Below are positions 1 through 6,625 of a stretch of DNA of 14,558 bases, one piece after another. The stretch spans positions 1 to 14,558 of the forward strand of contig CAYMNU010000023.1 of assembly GCA_964391885.1 (NCBI GenBank), written 5' to 3'. Both the position numbers and the translations under genes were made by a program. The notes beneath the pieces are model-generated. The model was not told where the DNA came from and did no database searches. It saw only the letters and a program-made list of their open reading frames with translations. The first letter of the stretch is position 1. Every line of letters begins with the position of its first letter. The stretch is from CAYMNU01 sp964391885 (GTDB taxonomy: Archaea; Altiarchaeota; Altiarchaeia; JAFGQM01).

Positions 1-117
1 ACAGAGAATCTGGAATTGCTTGGCAACAAGGCGCTTTTGGAGGAACTGAGAGATAGGGAAGCAAGTGTAGAAAAGGGCAACTACACAAAGTGGGAAGACA
101 TCAAAGATGAGCTATGA
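1..117 (+). CDS. Antitoxin of a RelBE-type toxin-antitoxin pair (C-terminal fragment)
   Basis: An open frame runs from base 1 to a TGA at 115-117, giving the last 38 residues of a protein whose start lies upstream of the window. The fragment has the look of a RelB/Phd-family antitoxin C-terminus: an ELLGNKALLEELRD-like helix, then a KGNYTKWEDIKDEL ending, the segment that in such antitoxins wraps and neutralises the toxin. The next gene, a RelE-like toxin, starts 11 bases before this stop in another frame, the usual translational coupling of antitoxin and toxin. The exact antitoxin family (RelB, Phd or another) cannot be settled without the DNA-binding N-terminus. I am fairly sure it is the antitoxin partner because of position, overlap and C-terminal sequence. 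Confidence 0.75.
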   Translation, partial: TENLELLGNKALLEELRDREASVEKGNYTKWEDIKDEL

Positions 118-355
118 GATAGTTCTAGAAAAGCGCGCCGAGAAAGAGCTGAGGAAACTTGATAAAGTTCCGCGGACCATGCTTTGCAATAAAATAAATG
201 AGCTTTCTGAAGACCCGTTAAAGCATGGTGAGCTTGAAGGCTGCAGGTACAGGAGAGTCCGTTCAGGGGATTATAGGGCCATTTACACTATTTCCGGAAA
301 TCAGGTCAGGATACTTAAAATCGGGCACAGAGAGAATGTTTACAAAAGACTCTAA
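107..355 (+). CDS. relE: RelE/ParE-family mRNA interferase toxin
   Basis: This 82-residue protein has the size and pattern of RelE-superfamily toxins, which in the RelE branch cleave mRNA in the ribosomal A site. Visible family landmarks are an N-terminal strand and helix (YEIVLEKRAEKELRKLD), the central basic run CRYRRVRSGDYRAIYTI at about 46-62, and the C-terminal IGHRENVYKRL. The Arg/Lys-rich strands (R48, R50, R52, R57 region) and the conserved HR...Y close to the C-terminus fit an active toxin rather than a decayed one. The start ATG at 107 overlaps the upstream antitoxin by 11 bases and no ribosome binding site is seen, so translation is probably coupled. ParE (gyrase-targeting) members share the fold, so the target is inferred; the RVRSGDYRAIY motif favours RelE. 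Confidence 0.88.
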   Translation: MSYEIVLEKRAEKELRKLDKVPRTMLCNKINELSEDPLKHGELEGCRYRRVRSGDYRAIYTISGNQVRILKIGHRENVYKRL

Positions 356-409
356 GTGAGCTACGTTTACCCATGCGGAACCTGACTTCGTACTTATTTT
401 CTTAGTGGC

Positions 410-892
410 TCACATCACCAGGAACTCGCCCTGCGCGACCACGAAGCCCCCGCCGAGAAGATCCCTCAGTGTGACGCTCAGAGAGTACTTACCGGGCTCG
501 AGGTTCTCTGTCTCGACAAAGCCATAGACGTTGTCTATGTATCCCCCGGGCGCGAGGTAGTCTGCAGGCCCGAGCTGATGCTCTATTGTTTCCATGCCCT
601 GCCCGCTGACCTCTAAATCTAGTAGTATAGAGGAAGTGTCGCCGTCAGTCTTCAATCCGCTTATGCCGTAGATTATGAAGTATGCGGGTTCGCCCCTTTC
701 GAATGATGATCCCGATGCATCGAGCTGGGGCTGGCCGTCAACAATGCCTTCCAGCCTTGCGAAAGAGTAACCCTGATAGTCTAAGCCGTAGGAAACTGCC
801 GTGTTGACGGTAGTCCCGGGAAGTACTACTAGTATCAGCAAACCGAGAAACGCGCCGGCTGCAAGCCCGGCAAGCAGGAATTTTGTGTTCAT
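410..892 (-). CDS. Uncharacterised membrane-anchored surface protein
   Basis: I do not recognise this 160-residue protein beyond its topology. Residues 5-26 form one hydrophobic segment (FLLAGLAAGAFLGLLILVVLPG) after a short basic start, so it is an uncleaved N-terminal anchor or a signal peptide. The remaining ~130 residues are polar, Gly/Asp/Ser-rich, lack cysteine and have no lipobox. They look beta-rich; the end (LEPGKYSLSVTLRD...QGEFLV) resembles the last strands of Ig-like or macroglobulin-like extracellular domains. It is convergent with the RelE toxin and divergent from vapBC, and has its own candidate TATA element about 22 bases before the ATG. A role at the cell surface is inferred from topology only. 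Confidence 0.7.
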   Translation of the reverse strand: MNTKFLLAGLAAGAFLGLLILVVLPGTTVNTAVSYGLDYQGYSFARLEGIVDGQPQLDASGSSFERGEPAYFIIYGISGLKTDGDTSSILLDLEVSGQGMETIEHQLGPADYLAPGGYIDNVYGFVETENLEPGKYSLSVTLRDLLGGGFVVAQGEFLVM

Positions 893-909
893 TTTGGATT
901 TGATGTTAT

Positions 910-922
910 TATATTATGGCCT
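910..922 (-). promoter_or_regulatory. TATA element for the 410-892 surface protein gene
   Basis: On the minus strand the sequence reads CATAATATAATAAC, an AT-rich archaeal TATA-like element centred about 22 bases before the ATG at 892. That spacing would start transcription at or next to the start codon, giving a leaderless mRNA. No ribosome binding site is present between the element and the ATG. Confidence 0.45.
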
Positions 923-962
923 CGAATAGAAAAAACAAATTTAGGAGTATGAAGGTTCTTTA

Positions 963-1012
963 GTAAGATTTTCACTTTTATAATCTTACTTTCTAATTAA
1001 AAGGTAAGATTA
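963..1012. promoter_or_regulatory. Three-half-site operator in the vapBC promoter
   Basis: The octamer GTAAGATT occurs at 963-970 and 1004-1011, and its reverse complement AATCTTAC at 982-989. The last two form an inverted repeat with 9-bp arms (TAATCTTAC at 981-989, GTAAGATTA at 1004-1012). Centre-to-centre distances are 19 and 22 bases, about two helical turns. The sites bracket the TATA box and the predicted transcription start of vapBC, so a protein bound here would block initiation. VapB-type antitoxins with an AbrB fold autorepress by binding such palindromes, alone or with VapC; that this is the operator is inferred from position and symmetry. Confidence 0.75.
976..983 (+). promoter_or_regulatory. 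TATA box of vapBC
   Basis: TTTTATAA lies about 39 bases before the vapB ATG. Archaeal initiation about 26 bases downstream predicts a start near 1006 and a leader of roughly a dozen bases. The box overlaps the middle operator half-site. Confidence 0.55.
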
Positions 1013-1018
1013 ACCAAA

Positions 1019-1282
1019 ATGGCAGTTCTTTCAACAAAGGGGCAAATCGTAATACCGGAAAGGATACGCAATGAGCTGGATTTGAAGCCGGGCGTGCATA
1101 TAGCGGTGGAGCGGCTGGATGACAGCATACTCCTGATGCCGCGGCAGAAGGATGCAAAGGAAGCACTAAGATCATTGCGCGGGTGCATGAAGGGCCTATT
1201 TGATGAAGATGCCGTGACATTAATCCGAAAATCGCGTGACATGGACAATCAAATAGACTCCAGAGAAACATGGCACAGATAG
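1019..1282 (+). CDS. vapB: VapB antitoxin, AbrB/MazE-fold
   Basis: This is an 87-residue SpoVT-AbrB-type DNA-binding antitoxin. The N-terminal 45 residues carry the swapped-hairpin signature: STKGQIVIPERIRNELDLKPG at 5-25, then a VERLDDSILLMP strand pair. The rest is helical and charged and should contact the toxin. The stop overlaps the start of the PIN-domain toxin by 13 bases, as expected for vapBC. It probably represses its own promoter through the GTAAGATT half-sites just upstream. The ATG at 1019 is the only start that gives the full AbrB fold. Confidence 0.9.
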   Translation: MAVLSTKGQIVIPERIRNELDLKPGVHIAVERLDDSILLMPRQKDAKEALRSLRGCMKGLFDEDAVTLIRKSRDMDNQIDSRETWHR

Positions 1283-1668
1283 TCTTTGACACTTCCGTCC
1301 TCCTTGCAAGTGCATTCGATGAACCTAAGGCCGGTGAAGTGGAGAAGCGCATGGAATCCATAGCTGGGGGCACTGACCTAGGGCTAATTAGTGCAGTGAC
1401 TGTGGCCGAATTCTTTGAGAAAGCCAGCAGGGCCGGGCGGAGAGAACTTGCAATCAAGTTCTTTGAAACGCTTAAAGAATCAGGATTTTTTATAGCAGAC
1501 ATCACGGAAGATATTGCCAAGCTCGCAGGCCCGCTGAAAGCGAGGTTTCCTCAGCTCTCGACTGCGGACGCATTGATAGCCACGACTGCATATGTCAACA
1601 AGGCGAAGCTCTTTACATATGACAAGGGTTTTTGGGGAGTAGGGGGCATCGACCTTATCGGGATTTAG
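1270..1668 (+). CDS. vapC: VapC toxin, PIN-domain ribonuclease
   Basis: A 132-residue PIN-domain endoribonuclease; VapC toxins cut tRNA or rRNA with a Mg2+-binding acidic cluster. The acidic residues are visible: D7 in VFDTS, E47 in TVAEF, D100 in STADALIAT and D118 in TYDKGF, in the usual order and spacing. The length matches the family and nothing suggests inactivation. Its start lies inside the vapB gene (13-base overlap) with no ribosome binding site, so it is probably translated by coupling, keeping toxin below antitoxin. The specific RNA target cannot be read from sequence. Confidence 0.92.
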   Translation: MAQIVFDTSVLLASAFDEPKAGEVEKRMESIAGGTDLGLISAVTVAEFFEKASRAGRRELAIKFFETLKESGFFIADITEDIAKLAGPLKARFPQLSTADALIATTAYVNKAKLFTYDKGFWGVGGIDLIGI

Positions 1669-1676
1669 AGTTATCC

Positions 1677-1690
1677 TCTTTTTTTATCCT
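1677..1690 (+). promoter_or_regulatory. Promoter of ileS, also T-rich end of vapBC
   Basis: CTCTTTTTTTATCCT contains a T-run leading into TTTTTATC (1681-1688), about 31 bases before the ileS ATG. It can act as the TATA box for a leaderless ileS mRNA, and its T-run may also terminate the vapBC transcript that ends 9 bases upstream. Both roles are inferred. Confidence 0.5.
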
Positions 1691-1715
1691 AGCAACCCCA
1701 AATTAAGAGTCTTCT

Positions 1716-4631
1716 ATGGAAGCTTTTAATCCCTTGAAACTAGAGCAGGAAATAATGCAGTATTGGGACGGTATTAATCTGTTCCGGAAAATCCGCGATA
1801 GCAGCAAAGGCGGGAAAAAGTTTTACTACCTGGACGGTCCGCCTTATGTCAATGGGGACCCCCACATGGGCCACGCCAGGACACGGGCCATACGCGACGC
1901 CATATTGAAACACAGGGTCATGAAGGGCTATGACGTTAATCTGCAGCCGGGCTACGACTGCCACGGTTTGCCGATAGAGGTCAAGGTTGAGGAAGAGCTC
2001 GGGCTTAAGAAGAAAGAGGATATTCTAGAGTTCGGCGCTGAAAAGTTCATTGACAAGTGCCGTGAGCGGGCACTGCACTTTGTTGATGTCTTCAATTTAT
2101 TCTACAAGCGCTTCGGGCTGCACTGGGACTTTGAAAAGCCCTACAAGACCCTCGATCAAAGCTACATAAACGCCTCGTGGATATTCTTCAAAAACTGCGA
2201 CGAGAAGGGTCTTCTCTACAAGGGGAAGGCCACCACTGCCTGGTGCCCCCGCTGCCAGACTGCTCTTGCGGGCTATGAGGCAACGGATGAGTATCGCGAC
2301 GTCTCTGACAACTCAATCTATGTGAAGTTTCCAATCTCCGGAAAGCCCGGCGAGTTCATCCTTATCTGGACCACGACGCCCTGGACCCTGCCGGCCAACC
2401 TTGCCGTGACCATCAACCCAAAGTATGAATATGTGTTTGTAAAAGCCGGCAAAGAGAAATGGCTTATGGCAAAAGAGCTTGTGGAAAAGGTCGCGGAAGC
2501 CTGTGGTATAGTGGATTATGAAATAAGCGGTGAAGCGATGAAGGGAGAGGATATCGAAGGCATGAAATACGACTTCCTGCTCGCTGATTCTGTGCCTGCA
2601 AACAAGGAATTGGACAAGGGCAACAAACGAGTTCATACAATACTTCTCGGAGACTTCGTCACCCTGGAAGACGGCACCGGCTGCGTTCATACTGCCCCGG
2701 GTCACGGGCAGGATGATTACTCAATCGGTATGAAATATGGGCTACCGCCTTTCTCGCCAGTAGGTGAAAATGGTTTGTACACAGATGAGGGCGGCAGCTT
2801 GAAGGGAACCCACGTCTTCAAAGCCAATGACATTATAGTCGATTTATTGAAGTCTAGAGACCTCCTGGCAGGCGAGCAGAAGATCATGCACCGCTACGCA
2901 CATTGCTGGCGCTGCAAGACGCCCATCATCTATAGGGCATCCCCTCAATGGTTCGTCTCAGTAGATAAGGTCAAGGACCTGATGGTAAAAGAGAATAAAA
3001 AGGTCAAGTGGCTGCCGGAGTGGGCAGGCGAGAAAAGGTTCGCGAACTGGATAGAAGAGGCGCGAGACTGGTGCATCTCAAGACAGAGATACTGGGGGAT
3101 TCCACTGCCGATTTGGGAGTGCGAATGTGGTGAAAGACAAGTATTCGGGAGCTTTGAGGAGCTTAAGGAAGCTGCGATAAAGCTGCCCGAGGGGGAAGCA
3201 GACTTGCACGTCCCGTATACCAACAAGATCAAAGTAAGATGTGAAAAATGTAACAGTGAAATGAACAGGGTGCCTGATATAACGGACATCTGGTTCGAGT
3301 CCGGCGCTGCGACATGGGCATCGCTCGGCTATCCGCAGGAGAAAGCCCTGTTCGAAAATATGTTTCCCATGGACTTCATAACCGAAGGGCTGGACCAGAC
3401 GCGCGGCTGGTTCTATACTATCATGTTGGAGGGTATAATAATGTTCGGGCAGGCGCCGTATCGAAACGTCCTCATGAACGAGTGGGTACTGGACAAGAAC
3501 GGCGACAAGATGTCCAAGAGCCTGGGTAATGTCATTGCGCCCGGGGAGGTCATGGACAAGTACGGGGCAGACATCACAAGGTTCTATCTCCTTAGCGAAA
3601 CCGAGGTCTGGGAAAAGCTCAAGTTTAATATGGAGAACGTAAAGATAACCTTCCGCCTTTTCAATACAATATGGAACTGCCATCAGTTCCTCAAGACATA
3701 TATGGATGCGGCGGGCCTGAACCAAGAAGCGCTGAAGGTCGCAGAGCTAGAAACGGGCCTAAAGCCCGAAGATCGATGGATACTATCGAGGCTGGCCAGC
3801 ATCGGAAAGGAAGTAGAAGATTCACTGGAGGGCTATCTTCCGTTCTCTGCTGCAAAATCCCTGGAAGGCTTTGTGATGGAGGATTTGTCTAGGTGGTACA
3901 TAAAGATAATCCGGGATAGGGCATGGGTTTCCGCCGAAGAGGGCGATAGGAACGCAGCTATAGGTACGCTTTACATCGTGATGTCCGGGCTCTCAAAACT
4001 CATGGCGCCTTTTGCGCCGTTCATATCCGAGTATATCTATCGTGACCTTTGCGGCGGGGAAAGCGTCTTCCTGGGCGGCTGGCAGGAGGGGGAAATCAAT
4101 CAAGATAAAGAGCTTGAGAAACAGATGGCGCTGGCGAAAGAGATAGTCGAGCAGCTCAATGCTGCGCGGGGCGATGCCGGAATAAAACTGAGGTGGCCCA
4201 TCGAGAGCATGACAATTTCATCCAAGGAAGATTTGAGCAGAGTGTCGGAGGTAATCTGCACGATGTCCAATTCCAAGAAGCTGGTCTTTTCAGAGACAGA
4301 GCCTGATGATGCGGTCGTAAAAGAGTTCTCGGCAGGAAGAGTAATGCTAAGCAGAAAGAGGAGCAAGGAGATAATAGAGGAGGGCCTCATAAGGGATTTG
4401 ATGAGGCAGATACAGAACATGCGTAAGAAAGAGGGCCTGGACGTTTCGGAGAAAGTGGTGCTTAGCCTCTGGAGCGATGAGGAATTCTCGAAGGCCATCG
4501 AGAAGTTTAAATCAGAGATTGCTTCCGGAACCACGGCGAAAGAGGTCTTTGTCAGTCAGGGGAAGCCCGAGTCATTCAGGGAAGAGGCGAAGTTCGAGGG
4601 TAAGGTGGTCTGGATAGACTACTCTAAATGA
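1716..4631 (+). CDS. ileS: Isoleucyl-tRNA synthetase
   Basis: Class Ia synthetase that charges tRNA-Ile with isoleucine and edits valine. At 971 residues it is somewhat shorter than many archaeal/eukaryotic-type IleRS (about 1050). The HIGH motif is HMGH at 50-53 after PPYVNGDP, and KMSKS is at 598-602. The CP1 editing site reads HTAPGHGQDD at about 325-334. Cysteine pairs at 177/180, 397/400, 469/471 and 509/512 are zinc-ribbon candidates. The conserved DITDIWFESG and WFYTIMLEG segments precede KMSKS, and the C-terminal half has the anticodon-binding helices. All catalytic motifs are intact. No ribosome binding site precedes the ATG; a TATA element about 31 bases upstream suggests a leaderless mRNA. 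gltX follows 33 bases downstream. Confidence 0.97.
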   Translation: MEAFNPLKLEQEIMQYWDGINLFRKIRDSSKGGKKFYYLDGPPYVNGDPHMGHARTRAIRDAILKHRVMKGYDVNLQPGYDCHGLPIEVKVEEELGLKKKEDILEFGAEKFIDKCRERALHFVDVFNLFYKRFGLHWDFEKPYKTLDQSYINASWIFFKNCDEKGLLYKGKATTAWCPRCQTALAGYEATDEYRDVSDNSIYVKFPISGKPGEFILIWTTTPWTLPANLAVTINPKYEYVFVKAGKEKWLMAKELVEKVAEACGIVDYEISGEAMKGEDIEGMKYDFLLADSVPANKELDKGNKRVHTILLGDFVTLEDGTGCVHTAPGHGQDDYSIGMKYGLPPFSPVGENGLYTDEGGSLKGTHVFKANDIIVDLLKSRDLLAGEQKIMHRYAHCWRCKTPIIYRASPQWFVSVDKVKDLMVKENKKVKWLPEWAGEKRFANWIEEARDWCISRQRYWGIPLPIWECECGERQVFGSFEELKEAAIKLPEGEADLHVPYTNKIKVRCEKCNSEMNRVPDITDIWFESGAATWASLGYPQEKALFENMFPMDFITEGLDQTRGWFYTIMLEGIIMFGQAPYRNVLMNEWVLDKNGDKMSKSLGNVIAPGEVMDKYGADITRFYLLSETEVWEKLKFNMENVKITFRLFNTIWNCHQFLKTYMDAAGLNQEALKVAELETGLKPEDRWILSRLASIGKEVEDSLEGYLPFSAAKSLEGFVMEDLSRWYIKIIRDRAWVSAEEGDRNAAIGTLYIVMSGLSKLMAPFAPFISEYIYRDLCGGESVFLGGWQEGEINQDKELEKQMALAKEIVEQLNAARGDAGIKLRWPIESMTISSKEDLSRVSEVICTMSNSKKLVFSETEPDDAVVKEFSAGRVMLSRKRSKEIIEEGLIRDLMRQIQNMRKKEGLDVSEKVVLSLWSDEEFSKAIEKFKSEIASGTTAKEVFVSQGKPESFREEAKFEGKVVWIDYSK

Positions 4632-4638
4632 TTTTATG
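4631..4638 (+). promoter_or_regulatory. TATA-like element for gltX
   Basis: ATTTTATG overlaps the ileS stop region and is centred about 30 bases before the gltX ATG, consistent with an own leaderless promoter. Read-through from ileS is equally possible because the gap is only 33 bases. Confidence 0.35.
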
Positions 4639-4664
4639 ATTGAAGGTTCTATAATTACATAAAA

Positions 4665-6335
4665 ATGGCTGAGAGCTCTGAGATAATAAGAAAATATGCG
4701 GTGGAGAACGCTATCAATTACGGTAGTGCGCAGGCGAAGAGCGTCATGGGGAAGGTTCTTGCTGAAGACCCGGGGCTCAAAAAATGCGCTGCAGAGGTTA
4801 TGAAAGAGGCCCAGAAGATATGCTCGGATGTGAACAAGTTAGACAAAGGGGACCTGGAAGAGGAATTCTCCCATTACGGCTTTGAGGGCAAGAAAGAGGC
4901 CAAGCGGGGCACACTTGCAGAGCTTCCGAATGTGAGGGGGGAGGTAATCATGAGGTTTGCCCCCAATCCATCCGGACCGCTGCACATCGGCCACGCAAGG
5001 ACTGCGGTGCTCAACGACGAATATGTAAAAAAGCACGGCGGCAAACTCTATCTCCGAATCGAGGATACTGATCCCAAGAGGGTCGAGAAGTCGGCATACC
5101 ACATGGTCGAGGAAGACCTTAGGTGGATGGGGGTAAATGTGAATGATACGATAACCCAAAGCAAGCGCCTTGCCGTCTACAGGGACTTCGCCGTGAGGCT
5201 CATAAAGCAGGGCAATGCCTATGTCTGCTCCTGCGGGCAGGCTAAGTTCAAAACCTTCAAAGATAAGGGGAAAGAATGCCCGTGCAGGGCCAATGCATAT
5301 GAAAAGAACGCGGAGCTCTGGAATAAGATGCAGGAAGGCGATGACAGCCTTGTACTGAATCTAAAAACAGATATGAAGCACAAGAACCCTGCGCTAAGGG
5401 ACTTCCCTATAATGAGGGTGAACAAAGAGTGCCACCCCATGAGCAAGAGCAGCTGGGATTTATACCCGCTTATGAATTTCTCGGTGGCTATAGACGATCA
5501 CCTTTTAGGCATAACCCACGTTTTGAGAGGCAAGGACCATATAGTCAACACGCAGAGGCAGTTGTTTATCTACGATTATTTTGACTGGGTGCCGCCCGAG
5601 TTCATACACAATGGCCTCCTGAGCATAGAGGGCGTGAACCTGTCCACCTCGGAGATGAAAAAAGGGATTGATGAGGGCAGGTACACAAGCTGGGCGGATC
5701 CCAAGCTGGGGACCATCCGCGCCCTGAAGCGCAGGGGCTTCCAGCCCGAAGCGATACGCAATATCATGAAGGCGATAGGTATAGGAGACGCCGACGTGCA
5801 TTTTGACTGGTCGAGCCTCCATGCCGAAAACCGAAAGCTTGTCGAAGCCAAGGCAAACAGGTACTTCTTTGTGCCGGATCCCGAAGAGATATGGGTAAAG
5901 GGAATCCCCGAAGAGGCAGACGACATAAGGATACCTCTGCACCCTGACTTCCCAAAGAGGGGCTACAGGGACATAATGGTCAAGAGCAGCGGCGATTCAA
6001 CAAAGCTCTTCATAGCCAAGAAGGACGAAGCCAGGTTTAAAAAGGGTGAGATAATAAGGCTCAAAAACTTCTGCAACATACAAATAGACGAGTTAAGGCC
6101 TATTGTAGCGCACTATCTGGAAGAAAAGAATACTAAAGTCCCTATAATCCAATGGCTGCCTGAGGATGTGCTTGGCTGCGAGGTAATCGGCCCCGAGAAG
6201 AAGACTGCCGGATTCTGTGAGATAGATTGCAACGAGCTGGACCACGGTGATATCATCCAGTTCGAGCGCTTCGGCTTCTGCAGGGTCCACGACGTGGAAG
6301 GCAACCGGATACTCTGTTACTTTGCCCACGATTAG
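4665..6335 (+). CDS. gltX: Glutamyl-tRNA synthetase, archaeal type
   Basis: Class Ib synthetase of the archaeal/eukaryotic GluRS-GlnRS family, 556 residues. In archaea this enzyme is usually non-discriminating and also makes Glu-tRNA-Gln for GatDE amidation. A ~90-residue N-terminal helical domain precedes the Rossmann core. The core opens with RFAPNPSGPLHIGHART, the HIGH motif at 107-110, then LRIEDTDPKRVEKSAY. A CSCG...CPCR zinc-type insertion lies at about 187-208. The KMSKS-equivalent is LSTSE at 326-330, where I would expect lysine in the last position; see findings. The C-terminal part is the beta-barrel anticodon-binding region typical of this branch, not the helical bacterial one. The ATG has no ribosome binding site. 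Confidence 0.95.
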   Translation: MAESSEIIRKYAVENAINYGSAQAKSVMGKVLAEDPGLKKCAAEVMKEAQKICSDVNKLDKGDLEEEFSHYGFEGKKEAKRGTLAELPNVRGEVIMRFAPNPSGPLHIGHARTAVLNDEYVKKHGGKLYLRIEDTDPKRVEKSAYHMVEEDLRWMGVNVNDTITQSKRLAVYRDFAVRLIKQGNAYVCSCGQAKFKTFKDKGKECPCRANAYEKNAELWNKMQEGDDSLVLNLKTDMKHKNPALRDFPIMRVNKECHPMSKSSWDLYPLMNFSVAIDDHLLGITHVLRGKDHIVNTQRQLFIYDYFDWVPPEFIHNGLLSIEGVNLSTSEMKKGIDEGRYTSWADPKLGTIRALKRRGFQPEAIRNIMKAIGIGDADVHFDWSSLHAENRKLVEAKANRYFFVPDPEEIWVKGIPEEADDIRIPLHPDFPKRGYRDIMVKSSGDSTKLFIAKKDEARFKKGEIIRLKNFCNIQIDELRPIVAHYLEEKNTKVPIIQWLPEDVLGCEVIGPEKKTAGFCEIDCNELDHGDIIQFERFGFCRVHDVEGNRILCYFAHD

Positions 6336-6336
6336 A

Positions 6337-6492
6337 CTACATCAGTATGGGGATTATCGCCAGCAAGCCGGTTATTATGAAGTAGAGGGCTATCAGGTAG
6401 TTCAAGAGCTTCGGCGCTATTAATATCAAGACCCCGAAGAGAACGCTGACAATGCCCCAAACCAGCTGGGCGCTTATTATTACATCAGCCAT
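6337..6492 (-). CDS. DUF3096-like small membrane protein
   Basis: A short reading frame codes for 51 residues, starting MADVIISAQLVWGIVSVLFG and ending at a TAG one base past the convergent gltX stop. It has two hydrophobic segments (about 5-26 and 32-51) linked by the short turn APKLLNY. That pattern, a GILVLI-type helix, a P-(K/E)-LLNY turn and a second IALYFIITGLL helix, is that of the DUF3096 family of tiny membrane proteins of unknown function. A TATA-like element about 24 bases before the ATG predicts a leaderless mRNA. It is divergent from the ribosomal operon. The family match is from memory of the pattern, but an intact hydrophobic frame with a well-placed promoter makes it a real gene in my view. 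Confidence 0.72.
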   Translation of the reverse strand: MADVIISAQLVWGIVSVLFGVLILIAPKLLNYLIALYFIITGLLAIIPILM

Positions 6493-6511
6493 GCTAGTAT
6501 TGAAGAGAAAG

Positions 6512-6521
6512 GGATAAAAGG
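6512..6521 (-). promoter_or_regulatory. TATA box of the DUF3096-like gene
   Basis: On the minus strand the sequence is CCTTTTATCC, centred about 24 bases before the ATG at 6492, so transcription should start at the start codon. It lies about 20 bases from the oppositely oriented TATA of the ribosomal operon, forming a compact divergent promoter. Confidence 0.5.
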
Positions 6522-6535
6522 CTTATTCTCAGAGG

Positions 6536-6544
6536 TTTTTATAC
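6536..6544 (+). promoter_or_regulatory. TATA box of the L7Ae-S28e-L24e operon
   Basis: TTTTTATAC is the best TATA match in the gap. Initiation about 26 bases on gives a start near 6566 and a leader of about 60 bases before the L7Ae ATG at 6626, much longer than for most genes here. Confidence 0.55.
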
Positions 6545-6591
6545 CGTATTCTTCTAAAATCCCGCAATCTTTCTTCACCGATGAGATTGGA

Positions 6592-6607
6592 TCGCTTGCA
6601 AAAGCGA
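6592..6607 (+). promoter_or_regulatory. Leader hairpin with GNRA loop upstream of L7Ae
   Basis: TCGCTT-GCAA-AAGCGA forms a perfect 6-bp stem with a GCAA tetraloop in the predicted 5' leader, ending 6 bases before the ribosome binding site. L7Ae is known in some archaea to control its own translation by binding a kink-turn in its leader. I could not fit a canonical kink-turn (3-nt bulge plus tandem G-A pairs) onto this hairpin, so only the hairpin itself is claimed. Confidence 0.45.
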
Positions 6608-6612
6608 AATGA

Positions 6613-6621
6613 TAAGGAGGT
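6613..6621 (+). promoter_or_regulatory. Strong ribosome binding site deciding the L7Ae start
   Basis: TAAGGAGGT sits 4-5 bases before the ATG at 6626. An in-frame ATG at 6581 exists, but it lacks such a site and would add 15 residues absent from the family. The site therefore fixes the start at 6626. Confidence 0.8.
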
Positions 6622-6625
6622 TACA

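Noticed and set aside
356..413. GTGAGC/GCTCAC inverted repeat between the RelE gene and the surface protein gene
   Set aside because: Six-base arms 46 bases apart with no T-run are within chance expectation.
993..1520. 175-residue minus-strand open frame across vapBC
   Set aside because: It is antisense to two clear genes, has no family-like pattern and no promoter or ribosome binding site.
3078..3725. 215-residue minus-strand open frame inside ileS
   Set aside because: It shadows the codon pattern of a strongly conserved synthetase and shows no recognisable protein features.
6580..6617. Canonical kink-turn in the L7Ae leader
   Set aside because: GATGA and TGAT motifs flank a hairpin, but the tandem G-A/A-G pairs do not line up directly beside a stem on both strands.
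6581..6625. Upstream in-frame ATG giving L7Ae 15 extra residues
   Set aside because: The added residues match no L7Ae, and the strong ribosome binding site at 6613-6621 points to the ATG at 6626.
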